From NCBI RefSeq assembly GCF_014898055.3, contig NW_023601543.1, forward strand, positions 17,611,820 through 17,675,819: 64,000 nt of DNA, written 5' to 3'. The position numbers and the translations under genes are program-made. Shown here in pieces: positions 12,201 through 23,749 of this stretch; position 1 is the first letter of the stretch; every line of letters begins with the position of its first letter. Under the pieces are notes generated by a model. It had not been told where the DNA came from. It saw only the letters and a list, made by a program, of their open reading frames with translations, and did not search any database. Origin of the DNA: Talpa occidentalis (lineage: Eukaryota > Chordata > Mammalia > Eulipotyphla > Talpidae).

Positions 12201-14149
12201 TCTGGCTGTTAGCCCGGGATGGCAAGCTGCATAGCAGCCTTGTTAAATAAAAGAGAGGGGAGACTTTCTTGAAGCCATCCTTTCCCCCCAAGGATTTGTA
12301 CATATGTGTGTGGGAAGCATGTGGGTAGAATCCTCAGGACAAAAATTTCCCATCTACTTTCATCATAATTCATGAAAAAATTCAGTTCCATTTCTTGTTA
12401 TTAATTCAAGCCCTGGAAATATACTCTAATCATCAATGTTGTTGCCAAACAACGTATAAATGCCACGATGTGTTTCAAACCACCCAACAACTTACACTTG
12501 GGATGTATTCCACGGCCGCTCTCTTTCCTCTTTTAATTGGGAGTCTGTGTTAGGCAAGAAGAGGAATGTGTGCATACTGAATGTTTGTTGCTCGCCCTCA
12601 GACTCTGTGATAGTCATTCTTTACCTTTCTTTCCCTTTTATTCAAAAATGTACAGTTTTGAAAAGAACAGTTTATTTGAAAAGGGTCTAATTGGCATGAG
12701 CTGCTGTTGCTGTCATGCCCAAGTCCTGCTGACAAGGCTGAGGTTGGCAGAGAAACAAATAAAAGCAACTGATAAATGTCAGAAGTGGGTCGTAGTAAAA
12801 CATACTGTTTGTTTAATGTTGATAAAAGGGCAGGTGGAAAGAACATCAAATTCTCTTCTCAGAGTTCTTGACTCATAAATTGCAAACGCTTGCCAGAAAT
12901 TAAATTTATGTCTTATTTCGTCCTGGCTAAAACAATACAATAACAAGTATAGTAGGAGTATAGCGTACAGCAGGCACTGCTGCTATTCTGTGCAGCCTTC
13001 TCACAGATCTGAGAATTGTGAAAAAAAAGTGTTTCTGAAAGATGATATTCTTATGTATCCTTCAGCCATTATAGATACTTAGATTTTAATATCAGACCAA
13101 AAGGAATGTGGTATGCCAGAAAATGGCCGTTAATAAGATAGCTCAATGTTTGAAATGAAAATATTGATGGAAAATGTGTGTAAATGGTTGTTAATCTAAA
13201 CCTGTTTTTAAATTGACTTGATTTACATTCAAATTTCTGAGGTCTGTTAACCTTCCATTCTGATTACTCTTAAATTAGCCATGACTCCTAATGTTCTATC
13301 ATAAGCTTTAATTTCCTTCCTTTATGCCAACTGACAAATATTAACACTGGGGTCCTTTCTATTTTAAGGATTGCCTTCTTTTAAAATATATACATGTCAA
13401 GAAAAGAACTGACTTGCAATGTGAATAATAATTTTCCTCTTTTTCTTTCTTCTCTAAGTCTGTGTTGAATATATTGACTTTTCTTAAAGGGGGAAAACCT
13501 GAGAATAGTTAACTCAGACTAAAAACATTTTAAATTGCACTTTAATTTTTTTTAATGCACTGAGGCTATGAAGTTCTGACTTGGTATTATAACCATGCTC
13601 TTCTTGGGATAATAAGGGCACACACATTCGGCTTATCTGATTGACACTTCTTTCAGAAGCAGGAGATAGTTTTATTGACTTTGTTGTAAATCCCATAGTC
13701 AGGGCTTCCTTCATATAAAAATAATAATGTGAACCTTGGCTGTTGGGAAGGTCACAGACTTCGGATGTAAGCCAAAGATTTGAGTTTTATTTGGGGCTCC
13801 CAAGCAAAATTTTCACACTAGAGCTGAGATTCCCTTCACTGCAACATAGCACATTTTCACTTCTGTCCAGGTTTGTGTGCCAGACCCCTTTGCTGGAGGG
13901 GGGCTGCTTGGGCAGTATTTATACTTCTATATAAGTACCTGCCTAAAGGTCTTACCAAATTCATTTTTCTTGACTTCTTTCTTGTAAAGAATCTGCAATT
14001 TTGAGAGAAGTGACATATTTTGCTATTGGAAATGTGTTGTTGTTTATTTTTACTCCCCACTAATATGAGGAAAAAAATGTTGTGGCATTGGGCAAAAATT
14101 CTGACTTTCATAAATATTGGTCCTATTAATAAAACCTAGAGTCCAAACA
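9223..14149. other. Long stretch with no recognised gene or clear repeat
   Basis: I see nothing coding. The part at about 10,400-11,460 is less AT-rich than its surroundings and contains scattered CpG; it might be a decayed LTR, but I cannot match a family. The part at about 12,430-12,880 is unique-looking and is listed separately. Short open frames (10558-10800, 11748-12011, 12537-12878) lack domain signatures. Confidence 0.5.
12430..12880. other. Candidate conserved non-coding element
   Basis: This non-repetitive block has intact-looking motif clusters such as AATGTTGTTGCC, TTTTAATTGGGAGTC and TCTAATTGGCATGAGCTGC and no poly-A or repeat signature. Both strands hold short open frames, but none shows splice signals or domains. 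The call rests on appearance only and needs cross-species alignment. Confidence 0.25.
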
Positions 14150-14420
14150 TTTGATGTCAAGTGAATTAAAAATTTATTTCTTGATTTTTGAGGATATAGT
14201 GGATCATTATTAAAAATTTCAAAAGTTGCAGAATAGTATAAATTTGCAAGGAGAAAATTGTTTATTCTCCCTTACTTTTCCAGAAAGAAAAACTGTTAAT
14301 ATTTTCATGTATTTTCTTGAAGATTTTTATATTTTTATATAGCATGGATTGTATTATTTATGCAATGTTATATCTTGCATTATGCTTAACACTAGCAACA
14401 TGAAATACCAATGATTTTAG
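14150..14420 (-). mobile_element. Possible old L1M/HAL1-type 3' end
   Basis: The plus strand has 'attttcatgtattttcttga' and 'ttatgcaatgttatatcttg' in an order that resembles antisense L1M 3' sequence. It is very AT-rich and weakly matched. Confidence 0.35.
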
Positions 14421-15363
14421 AAATCATTTTAATGACTATCATAATTTACTTAAATGATTTGCTGAATGCTAGATATTTTAGGGATGTTTACAGTTTTTTA
14501 AGCATTCTAGGCTGACCACTGTTTTTTCATAAGTCTTTGTCTCCATTCAAGTGATCTCCCTAGGAGAGCTAGGAGGCTAGCAATAAAATAATAAGTCAAA
14601 CATTATGAACAATTTTAAGATTTCTGTTATTATGCTCTCAAGTTAATATCCAGGGAAATGTAACTAATTACATTACAATAGTGTATGTGAGCGCCTTTTT
14701 TATTACTCATTTTCCTGAACAGTGTTTTGTTATTTTTTTAAAATCTTGGTTAATTTTGTTGGTAAAGAGTCATTTTCTGTTTTAATTACTGTCTTTGATT
14801 AATTTTCAAACTTCTATAAACCTGATGACAGACCTGAAGGTCAAATCCTACACCACAGGCTCTTCCTTGGGAGATAAAGCACTTTATTTACAGTAAGATT
14901 CACTTATTAAGTATTGATGAATATTTGGAGTGATATAAAAAGTGTATCATGCACACATATTTTACATCAGTTAAATGCAAAGAATGGTTCATTTGGGATT
15001 AAAAAGTCTCAAAAGGAAAAACATTTACATAATTAATGCTTGATTTTTTTTTATTTTAATCATGGATATTGTATCTCATAGACTTAAAGGTAAAAATGTG
15101 CAAAAGTAATAAACCTGAAAACTTTGGAACATTTTGGATTGATATTTTCTGCCCAATTTTCCACCATAAAGGGAATAAAGAAAGTCAACTCATATGAAAG
15201 AGAAACTCATCGTTTTCCACTTGTAGAACATCATTCAATCTAAAATCTATCTATACTGTAATAATTTTTTCCTTACTTTCCTATATCTCATCACTTTTCT
15301 ATTTCATTGTTTTTACTTTAGTGGTGGTAACATGTGCTATGTCCTTTTTAAAAATTGATTTTT

Positions 15364-15630
15364 GGGGCCTCCCCTGGTAGTGCAGGTGGTTGAGCGCAGC
15401 ACTTTGAAGCTGTCTGCAGCCTCTGCAGCGCCAGTTCGATCCCGGCTGGCCGGCAAGGCTCCCACATGGCACAGCAGACCTCTCCTGTCTCGCCCACTGC
15501 TCCCCTCAGCAATGTATTTCATCAGTCTGCCTGTTCTGTTCCCCACTCTGTCTCTGGTGAATCCTCTCACCCTCCCACGCATCTGGTCTGTACCCCAGTT
15601 CTTGTATAAATAAATAAATAAATATTTAAA
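15364..15630 (+). mobile_element. tRNA-derived SINE (family A)
   Basis: The head GGGGCCTCCCCTGGTAGTGC contains a pol III A-box-like segment; AGTTCGATCCC (15433-15443) resembles a B box. The body has CAGCAGACCTCTCCTGTCTC and a CTGCTCCCCTCAGCA block, and the tail is (AAAT)n plus an A-rich end. Imperfect flanking repeats (about 15350-15363 and 15627-15641, AAAAATTGATTTTT-like) may be target-site duplications. The open frames on both strands are by-products. Confidence 0.9.
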
Positions 15631-15844
15631 AAATTATTTTTGGTAAGACAAAGATTAGGATGTGAGTTCAGTTTATTTCTAGAAATCCTCAAGTTGGAAA
15701 AAATGCTGCCTTTTAGAACATTCTTCTGACCTTAAGGCATGAAAAATAAAAAGTAATAATTCACATTAGTACTGTACATTAAATGAATTGTGTTTTTAAT
15801 AATTGAAGTTACATTCTGCTATTGTATTATCTGGACAACCTGGA

Positions 15845-16035
15845 AGTGGTTAAGGGCATGGACTTTGCAACTAAAACACACTTATTTTAAATTCTGATGC
15901 TGCTCTTTACCTTACCAGCTATGTGATCTTAGTTCAACTTCTTGGAAAGTAGGTTTTCTGATCTCTAAGATGGAAATAATAGTAACTTTAAGTCTGGGTG
16001 TGAAGATTACATGATTATTGGGAAATAGGTAAACA
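15845..16035 (+). mobile_element. MIR SINE
   Basis: GTGGTTAAGGGCATGGACTTTG, then 'accagctatgtgatctta' and 'tctctaagatggaaataata', follow the MIR head, core and 3' order on the plus strand. Confidence 0.85.
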
Positions 16036-16379
16036 CATTTTTTATTGTAGGCTTACTCATGCAAAGTTATGTGTGGGGCACTCCTTCTTAGACATATCTG
16101 TTTGGCTCACTTTTGCATCAGCTGGCTGTAGCCACACTTAATATGTCTCTTTTGTGGTCCTCCATGACGTGCAGGAAAGCATGTCTAAAACAAATGCAGC
16201 AGCTAAGAAAAAGAGCTGACAGGTACGGAGAAATATGAGTCTGGGATATTTACCTCATTTACCTTTAATCAGCTGAGCTAAAGAAGTAGCAATTTTATAT
16301 TTTAATAAAATTTTTCCTAAAAGGCAGATGTTTCATTAAATACTAAACAGAATAATTTTTTCCCCTACATATTATGAAA

Positions 16380-16790
16380 TTAGGTATAAATGAAATAACT
16401 GTGAATGATTGAAGGGACATGAATTAAGTTCTGGTTAAATATATCAGGGTATCAAAAAAAAAAATAAAAAAAAAATATATCAGGGTATCTATACAGTAGA
16501 ATATTATGCAGTATTAGCTATAAAGCTTTAGAAAGCTAATGACATGGGACATTTTTCATGCAATGTTATGGGGTAAAGCTGATTATATATCAGTGTCTAT
16601 ATAATGATCATAATTTCTTAGAAATCATAATTATATAAGTTTTAAACCAACCAGAAGAATGTCCACTAAATTGCTTATGATAATTATCTCTGGGTGATGA
16701 TTATGTGAAATCTAGCTCTTGTACATTTAAAGTATTTTAAAGTAAAGAAGAAATGATGGTATATTCTCAGATAAAAAATTATTTTTTAAT
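16380..16790 (+). mobile_element. L1M 3' end relic
   Basis: The block contains ACAGTAGAATATTATGCAGT, 'taatgacatgggacattttt' and TTATCTCTGGGTGATGATTA, which together track the end of ORF2 and the 3' UTR of old L1M elements. It is decayed, with no reading frame, and carries the poly(A) insertion at 16454-16472. Confidence 0.7.
16437..16489. mobile_element. Poly(A)-only insertion with 17-bp target-site duplication
   Basis: A perfect 17-bp direct repeat, AAATATATCAGGGTATC, occupies 16437-16453 and 16473-16489. Between the copies lies only 19 nt of A-rich sequence with one T (16454-16472). This is what an extremely 5'-truncated LINE-mediated insertion would leave: tail and target duplication but no element body. 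Confidence 0.75.
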
Positions 16791-17497
16791 GTTTCATTCT
16801 TTTGTCTTTTAATATCCCTCTTTGCCTGGCATGAAGAATTTAGAAATGTTGTTGAATAATCATCTATCAAAGTACAAAAAAGAAAAAAAAATAGTGTCTG
16901 TTTGACTGCTTTGTTCCACCCTTCCTATTTTACATTTATTTAGAATGATTAGAAAAAAATAATGAATCTCAGCCTTAGATCTCACATGCAAGTTAGTAAC
17001 CATATTTATGTCTTTGTTTCTAAGACATTTCTTAGAAAATTTCAGGTAAATTTCAACTTTTACCAATGCCTATTGTTCTGTATTATAAAATATAACATAT
17101 AGTCCTCTACTATATTGTAGAAAGGGTTGTGAGATATAAAGACAACTAAAAGAAAAATAGCTTTATGGTACTTGACCAAATCAGTACTTGACTTATCACG
17201 CCTTTGTAAGAAGACAAAAGTTGTTGCCAAGGAGCACTTTCCCACAATCTGGTTAGGATGTAGTTATAAGCTCTTTAACTACAATGCATTACTTTCCCTT
17301 ATCTTCAGTGCTTGCAATGCTGGAAACATAAGACATAAAATAGCAGGGTTTTAGATAAAAATTATTTGGGGTGTCAACTTATTACTGACTGTGGGGTCTC
17401 GATTCCTTTTTGCTTCCGTTGCCTACTAGAAATGTGTTCTTCCTTCAAGTTCACTTAGCTACCACCGTAGACAAACAGCATGATGCACAAATGTTTC

Positions 17498-17790
17498 AGT
17501 CCTTCATTCAGCCAATAAGAACTTCTTGAGAAAGCCACAGTATTGGCATTTGGAGAATAAGATATGTACTCATTCTCATGAAGTTTGATCTGGTAGCAGA
17601 GATAAGACATATACAAATGAAGCTTACAATGTGAAGTTAGAAATTGAGAATTCCATGGGAACGGACAAAAAGGTTATGTTCAGCTGATGGGAGCTTGGAG
17701 ATTATTCAGTTATGACCTAAAGTATGGAGAGTACTTAGGCACAAGTAGATGGATGCAAAGAGCATGGGTAATAATAAACAGTTCTTGGTA
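17498..17790 (-). mobile_element. L2 relic
   Basis: The plus strand reads as an antisense L2 3' region: 'cattcagccaataagaactt', 'ctcatgaagtttgatctggt', 'gatggatgcaaagagcatgg'. It is strongly diverged. Confidence 0.5.
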
Positions 17791-20364
17791 TATAATAAGT
17801 TAATTAACATTTATTAGGGTAAAAGGCTTAGTTACAGTAACAAAATGACCCAACAAAGAAAATGTTTGCATACTCATGTAGCAGTGTGAGATAAGTGAGC
17901 AAACACTTCTGCACACAATTATACAAGGACTCAGATTCTTTTCATGTTATTCCATCATCCTCTATGGCCATCGTTATAATAATACTGCTCCGACTGCATT
18001 CTAATTCTAGCAGGTAGGATGGGGCAGGAATGGGGGAATACATTTGCAATGTGTTAAGGATTCCACTGGTCAACATATACTCACCTAACTGAACAAGAAC
18101 TGGGAAATGTGTTCTCTAGCAGGGCATCCTTTGATCTCTATAATTCTTTTGCTAAGGTAATAACCATAGCTATTACTACTATCGCAAAGCATACTATTAT
18201 CTCCATGGCATAAATATACCTGAGTAATCTGAGATAGCTAATTCATCTCCCTGAGCAGTGAATTTTCTACTGTACAGTGCCTTAGCCCAAGGTATTCTTG
18301 TCACTAGTACTATGAATAGAATCAAAACCATTCCCAAGGCCTAGCTCAAGCTATCACTAAGTAAACTTCCTTAACAGCTTGAAACTCCTATCTTTGTCCC
18401 TGCATATTCTAGGCTATGAAGAAATAGGTTATAAAAGAGTAAATTAACAAAACCAGTATATCCACCTGCATTGAATTTCCTGCTCTTTTGATTAATACAT
18501 TTCAAAATAGAGGTGCAAGGGAAGATTGGTCGAAATGTTTTATTCTATACAAAACTGTTTTGCTTCTCAGAAATCTTTTACTGAAATAAATCTTCAGCAG
18601 GTTCATTTTGAAATTTCACATAATAGTTCACTTTGTGAAATATTTTATAGTAAATTTAAATAGGTAGCAATCAATGCCATGGGAAGTTTATAGCTTTTAT
18701 AACATGTGTTTTTCAAATTGTTCTCTTTTTTCATGGTTATCTTGGATAAGAACCTGCACAGCATCTATCCAAGCTTATGAATTACACCAATTGGATATTT
18801 TGAGTGCTATTCAGAAATATCTATTTTTAAGCAACTTTTCATTTTGTATCCTGTTGACATAATGATTTGTGACTCAGAAATAGAAGGACAAGCACCTATC
18901 TGCAGTGATCACTTGTCTTATGGAATCTTAATTGCAATGCTAATTCATTCATGGAGATAGTGAGACAATGAACTAAATGATAAGTACAAGATATTGATAA
19001 ATGACAAGTAAGCCACTGGAAAATCTGTTTTGTCTTAATGTGCTGAGAAATTTGAAAATTAATTAAAGTAAATAAGAGAATATTTATGAAATGTTATGTT
19101 AATTAAGTGTTATGTCCCAGATACTGTTCTAGATCTTGTGAACTCAGCCTTTGGACTTTGCATTTGTCAAGTAGAAGACAACATGTCCTTACTCAAAAGG
19201 CAAAGCAATATTGACAAGGCACTATCTTAAGTATAGGCTCTAGACAAGAACTGGCCTGTAGGGGAGGACATGAGACCTGCAGGATATCCACCAAGTGGGT
19301 ATGTGACCCTGAGCACTTTTCTCTTTCTACCTAAGCCTGAGTTTTCCTCCTGTGATATGAGGGAATTTCATTGAATGGACTATGGTCCCCAAAAGATTAT
19401 GTGATTATTTGAATTGTGTAACTCTATATCATATAATATGAATTACTTATTTATATTGAGAGAATATACCATACTGAGGGAAAACAATACAAATGTGATT
19501 TCACATTCCCAGTGATGATGAAAATTAGTGGAAAAAAATTACCTCAGTTTTTTCAAGTGCTTATTTTCAAAGAACTTCAAAGGCCCCTGTGACAGTAAGA
19601 CTTTATGATTATTAATGGACAAAATATGAGAGCTCCTTGCTCTCTTTAAACCACTAGTAGATCTCAATTGCATACTACTTTCACATCTGTATCTCTCTGC
19701 TCATCGGATGAATTGGAGTGACCTATGTGAAACAAATAAAAAATAAAGTTCTGTATGGAAGGCAGTCACTCTTTGATTTTCTTTTAGGGAAAAAAAAAGC
19801 TTGAATTTACTTAATCAATATAAGGGAAGACATGAAAGTAACTTATGCCTTACTGAAAATTTTAACTAGAGGACATGCAGGAAGAGAAATGGGTTGTCTG
19901 ATACAGGAAAGAATTGAAGTGAAAATGATGGCATGTTTGTCAGAAAAATGAAATCAATACAGAACACTAAAACAAAAATACATTGACCACTATATGAAAA
20001 AGGAATGACTCTTGAATATTTAAAATGCATGTGGCCCAATATTCAGATTTTAAAAAATTTGAACCTTGAGAATTTCATGGATCTCGTATATGAGAGAGGG
20101 CTAAGATTAGCAATTGTTCAAAGAGGAAGAAGTTTCTTAAATTTAATTAGATAAGCGGGAAACATGATTTCTAAATGTCAATTCTTCATTCTGGTCTCCA
20201 CTCTTCCAATGATATCAATAACTTTTGCCAAGTCACTAAACCTAAGTTTCTCATATCATCAGTGGGGTCTAGTAACTCATAAAAATTAAATAGGGAGTAA
20301 AACACTTTGACACTTAAATTGCTATAATCAATAACTACATTTATACCATTTTCTTTGCTGTCCT
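17791..20364. other. Unassigned AT-rich stretch
   Basis: No gene, RNA or clear repeat is recognised. Open frames such as 18674-18862 are short and featureless. Confidence 0.55.
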
Positions 20365-20480
20365 TTTTTTTAAGTTTAATTTTTGTTACTGACATGATAT
20401 AACATTTTTCAGGTGTGTTTCTTTATAAATCAACATCTGTGTCTACTACATTAAGTTCATCACTGAAAGTCCTAATGCTG
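20365..20480 (-). mobile_element. L1 3' end fragment, antisense
   Basis: A T-rich start, then 'aacatttttcaggtgtgttt' and 'aaatcaacatctgtgtctac', resembles the antisense L1MA-type 3' UTR common in laurasiatherian genomes. A SINE lies a few tens of bases downstream. Confidence 0.5.
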
Positions 20481-20518
20481 TCCTATTTTTAAAAGTTACA
20501 TGGTTTATAAAATCATGT

Positions 20519-20797
20519 GGGCCTTTCTGATGGCGCAGGGGTTAAAGTCTCAGCACTTTCAAGGTATCACCAGCCACTGCAGCGTGAGTTCAATCCCCAG
20601 CCAGGTAGCTAACCCACATGGCAGAGCAGACCTCTCCTGTCTCGCCCACTGCTCCCCTCATCAATGTATTTCAGTAGTTCCACCTGTTTTGCTCCCCACT
20701 CTGTCTCTGGTGAATCCTCTCAACCCCCATACCTCTGTCCTATACCCCAGTTCTTATATGCATAAATAAATAAAAGGAAAAAAAATCTTTAAAAAAT
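20519..20797 (+). mobile_element. tRNA-derived SINE (family A)
   Basis: It has the same architecture as the copy at 15364: GGGCCTTTCTGATGGCGCAG head, GAGTTCAATCCCC in B-box position, CAGACCTCTCCTGTCTCGCC body, and an ATAAATAAATAAAAGG tail. The target-site duplication is unclear (ATAAAATCATG-like versus ATAAAACATCA-like), suggesting an older copy. Confidence 0.9.
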
Positions 20798-21066
20798 AAA
20801 ACATCATAAAAGTATTTTAAATTTAAAGCTGGTTGAAATACCTGGAAGTTTTGAAATTCAGATAAATTTCTTGAATTATTTTCCTACATGCCATTTTTTA
20901 GTTAGCTGTTAATAAAAGAATAACGCATGTCTTCATTAATCAAAGAGCAGGTACTGAAATTTGTGGTTGGGTTGTTTAAAATTTGTTGCATTAATTTGAA
21001 TTTATATTATCTCCCTAGAATCACATCATCATCGTCTTATTTTGTCTAAAACTGCCTTGGATTTCC

Positions 21067-21096
21067 TTATTGCAAGGTTATCCTTGCAATAACCTT
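21067..21096. repeat. Inverted repeat with two alternative hairpins
   Basis: TTATTGCAAGG (21067-21077) and its exact reverse complement CCTTGCAATAA (21082-21092) are separated by 4 nt. A second overlapping pair, AAGGTTA (21074-21080) and TAACCTT (21090-21096), would compete with it. No gene or known element is associated. Confidence 0.85.
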
Positions 21097-21689
21097 ACTT
21101 TGGGGTTACTGTATTTATTCTTAGACTAATTGTTTAAATTTCTATAATGTTTACATTATTCTTACACAAACTGAGAGTTTTCTGCTGTGGACTGACCTGA
21201 ACAAATTTCATCATGTGGAACTCTTAGGGGCTTTTTGTTTTTAATAAATAAGAGCCTTTGAAGAAGTCTTGAGGTGTTTGAAGGTTACTCTCTCTCCAAA
21301 ACCTCACTATCAGCTTATAAAAAAAGCAAATCTCAAACCAAATCCTGACATATGCACATGTATCATTAAACATTTATTAGCAATTCAGCATATAAAACAG
21401 TTCATTCAAATTTCCTGTAAACTCAAGGAATCCCCAGTTCACTATCCTTTTAGTACTTTAGAATTTCAGGAGACAGCTTCCCTATTGGAGAAGATCTTAA
21501 AGGGTTTATGGGCTACTCCTGACATAACAAGTACTCCTAGTAATGAGAAAAAAGTATGTAATCATGATATTAAGTTCAGAGTTGGTGCATCCTTGGTTGT
21601 CCATTGATTGAGAAATGAAGAGGATGACAATGATAAAAGAATAACAAAAGTTGTAACCACATTCCCACATCATATTTATATCCCCCAAA

Positions 21690-21800
21690 GGTAAATTTTA
21701 CTAGGGCAGAGACTTTGTTTTATTTGCCGCTCTTAGCACCAAGAATTGTACCTGGAACAGAATAGGCACTTAGTAAATTTTTGTTGTGTAAGCCAATGAG
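21690..21800 (+). mobile_element. L2 3' end
   Basis: GGGCAGAGACTTTGTTTTAT, then 'tagcaccaagaattgtacct' and 'aataggcacttagtaaattt', match the plus-strand L2 3' terminus, which normally ends in a 'caataaatgtttgttgaatg' motif. Confidence 0.8.
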
Positions 21801-22334
21801 CAAGAGTAACAGTAATCAGGTACTGTTCTGAGGTCTTATGTGCATTGTCAGGTTTACTGTATAAACCTGAGAAAGGCAAGTTAAATAAAGTAAAACTTTT
21901 TGCTAATTTAAATGATCAGGAAATGAAGTATACCAATTAATTGAATTTTCTGGTTAACAGCATTGTGCTTCGATTTGTTTTAATTTTAACCCTTTTAATT
22001 GCAAATTTAAAAAAATGAGAGAGAGAGGCACTGACTTACTTGCTTCAGTAAATGGAATCTAGAGGACATTCTTGAATTTTTAATTAGCTGATTGAAGATT
22101 TTTTCAGTATCCTAGGAGAAACTCCAGACATCAGTTATTTTATTCAGAATCGTAAATAGAGAAACTGTAGTCCTCAGTTTAAATGTATAAATAGTCACAT
22201 AACATTCTCTAGAAGTTGATTTTTCTTTCCTTTCTTGGGATTGTGGACAAGGTTATGTTGTTAAAACTTTGATGTAATTGTGTTTTCCTCTACCAATTCT
22301 CTCATTCACTTTTCCATATTTCACGGAGAGACGG

Positions 22335-23165
22335 GAGAGCATAGTTGAGAAAGCATAGGTTTTGGAGTGTGAAAAGACTATATTGAAATCCTAGTTGTGT
22401 CATTTTTTTCCTCTTTTTCACCCAACACATTTAATTTAATTTAATTTTTTCATTTTTTTATTTTATGTATTTTTACATCATTTTCCATTTTTGCACAATG
22501 TATGCATTTTCATCTTGGTTATAGTCCCCATACAATTCCTACAATTCCCACCCACCCCCTTGTTTTGATCCTACTCCCTTCTCCGCCCCCCGTAGTGTGA
22601 CTCTGGTTTATAGTTGCTTGTTGATTTTGATTTTTTACTTAATTATAATTAGTCTTTTTCCTGGTCCTTTATTTAGGTTTTCTAAGTTCCTGCTATGAGT
22701 GAGACCATCCGGTATTTTTCCTTTTCTTTCTGGCTTGTTTCACTGAGCATGATCCCTTCCAGTTCCATCCATGTTGTTGCAAATTGCATGAGTTTATCTT
22801 TTTTTGATTGCTGAGTAATATTCCATTGTGTATATGTACCACATCTTCTTGATCCAGTCATCTATTTCTAGGCATTTGGGTTGTTTCCACAGCTTAGCTA
22901 TTGTAAATAGTGCTCTATAAACATAGGGTTAGAGGTGACCTTTTGAATTAATGTTTCTGTGTCCATTGGGTAAATACCTAAGAGTGGAATTTCTAGTTGT
23001 GTCATTTAACTGCTGTGTAATTTAGGCAACTTTCTTACCATCTCAGAGCCTTAGTTTCCTTTTCCAAAAACTGTGGTGAATCCCCCTTTGTATTGGTTTA
23101 CTGTGAAGATTGAATTAGATATTGTATGCAAAGCTCCTCTCACATAGCTACCTACTGGTGCTGCT
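22335..23165 (+). mobile_element. MIR SINE interrupted by an L1
   Basis: The left part (22335-22405) reads as a MIR head, with 'gcataggttttggagtgtg' and CTAGTTGTGTCATTT. The right part (from 22993) resumes with the same 15 bases and continues 'aactgctgtgtaatttagg' and TCTCAGAGCCTTAGTTTCC. The two halves form one MIR split at that point. Confidence 0.85.
22406..22992 (-). mobile_element. 5'-truncated L1, 587 bp, with 15-bp TSD
   Basis: The T-rich left end (22425-22480) is the reversed tail. It is followed by the complement of the G-rich 3' UTR (CCCACCCACCCCC and CCGCCCCCC near 22545-22590). The end of ORF2 follows in antisense, with 'gttccatccatgttgttgca' and 'atattccattgtgtatatgt'. A perfect 15-bp duplication CTAGTTGTGTCATTT lies at 22391-22405 and 22993-23007. 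Only the C-terminal end of ORF2 is present, so the copy is inactive. Confidence 0.92.
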
Positions 23166-23669
23166 GTGAAAATGTCATGTGCTCTTCAGTAAACTTACAA
23201 AATATGATTTGTTTTAGGAACTTATATTGTGCACAGGTGAGAAAATATTCTTTGAATAGTGGCACATTTTGCATGGTTGATTAAGAAAAATATTTTGTTC
23301 CATTTATAACAAAATGACAATGGTAAATACAATCCAAAATAACTAAGGGAATTTGTAAAGTTGTACAGCAAATGGCCCATTTTATAAAATCTGTGTAGTG
23401 AAATGTATTAATCCTGAAACAATTATTTATGATTATGAATGCAGTGGCTAGGCTACATCCCATTGCTCTGTTTAAGTTGTGGATTGATAAGCAAATTCAG
23501 ACTTGAATTAAGATGGCAGAGAGCATTAAATACTTGAAAGAAACCATAATATTTTCAAAACACTTTATAAGCACTCATTTACATATAAATAACTGATATG
23601 CAAATTGTGAGTTATTCTTCTGTATTTTCAAAAATACTTCCTTTGCCTATGTTGAACCATAGTGTATAC

Positions 23670-23745
23670 TTTAAATAGAGTGTGTGTGTGCATATATAAA
23701 AATGCATATGTGCATACACACATATAGGCATGCATGCATATATTA
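23670..23745. repeat. Alternating purine-pyrimidine tract (GT/AT/GC mixed)
   Basis: Runs of GTGTGTGTGTGCATATAT, then ATGCATATGTGCATACACAC and GCATGCATGCATATAT, form a degenerate TG/CA and CATG-rich tract. It is non-coding. Confidence 0.8.
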
Positions 23746-23749
23746 GGCA

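Noticed and set aside
15337..15613. Overlapping 81- and 83-codon frames on both strands
   Set aside because: Both are translations of a SINE copy; similar frames recur at 20500, 29676, 31685, 32586-32925, 43592, 48535, 50100 and 51643.
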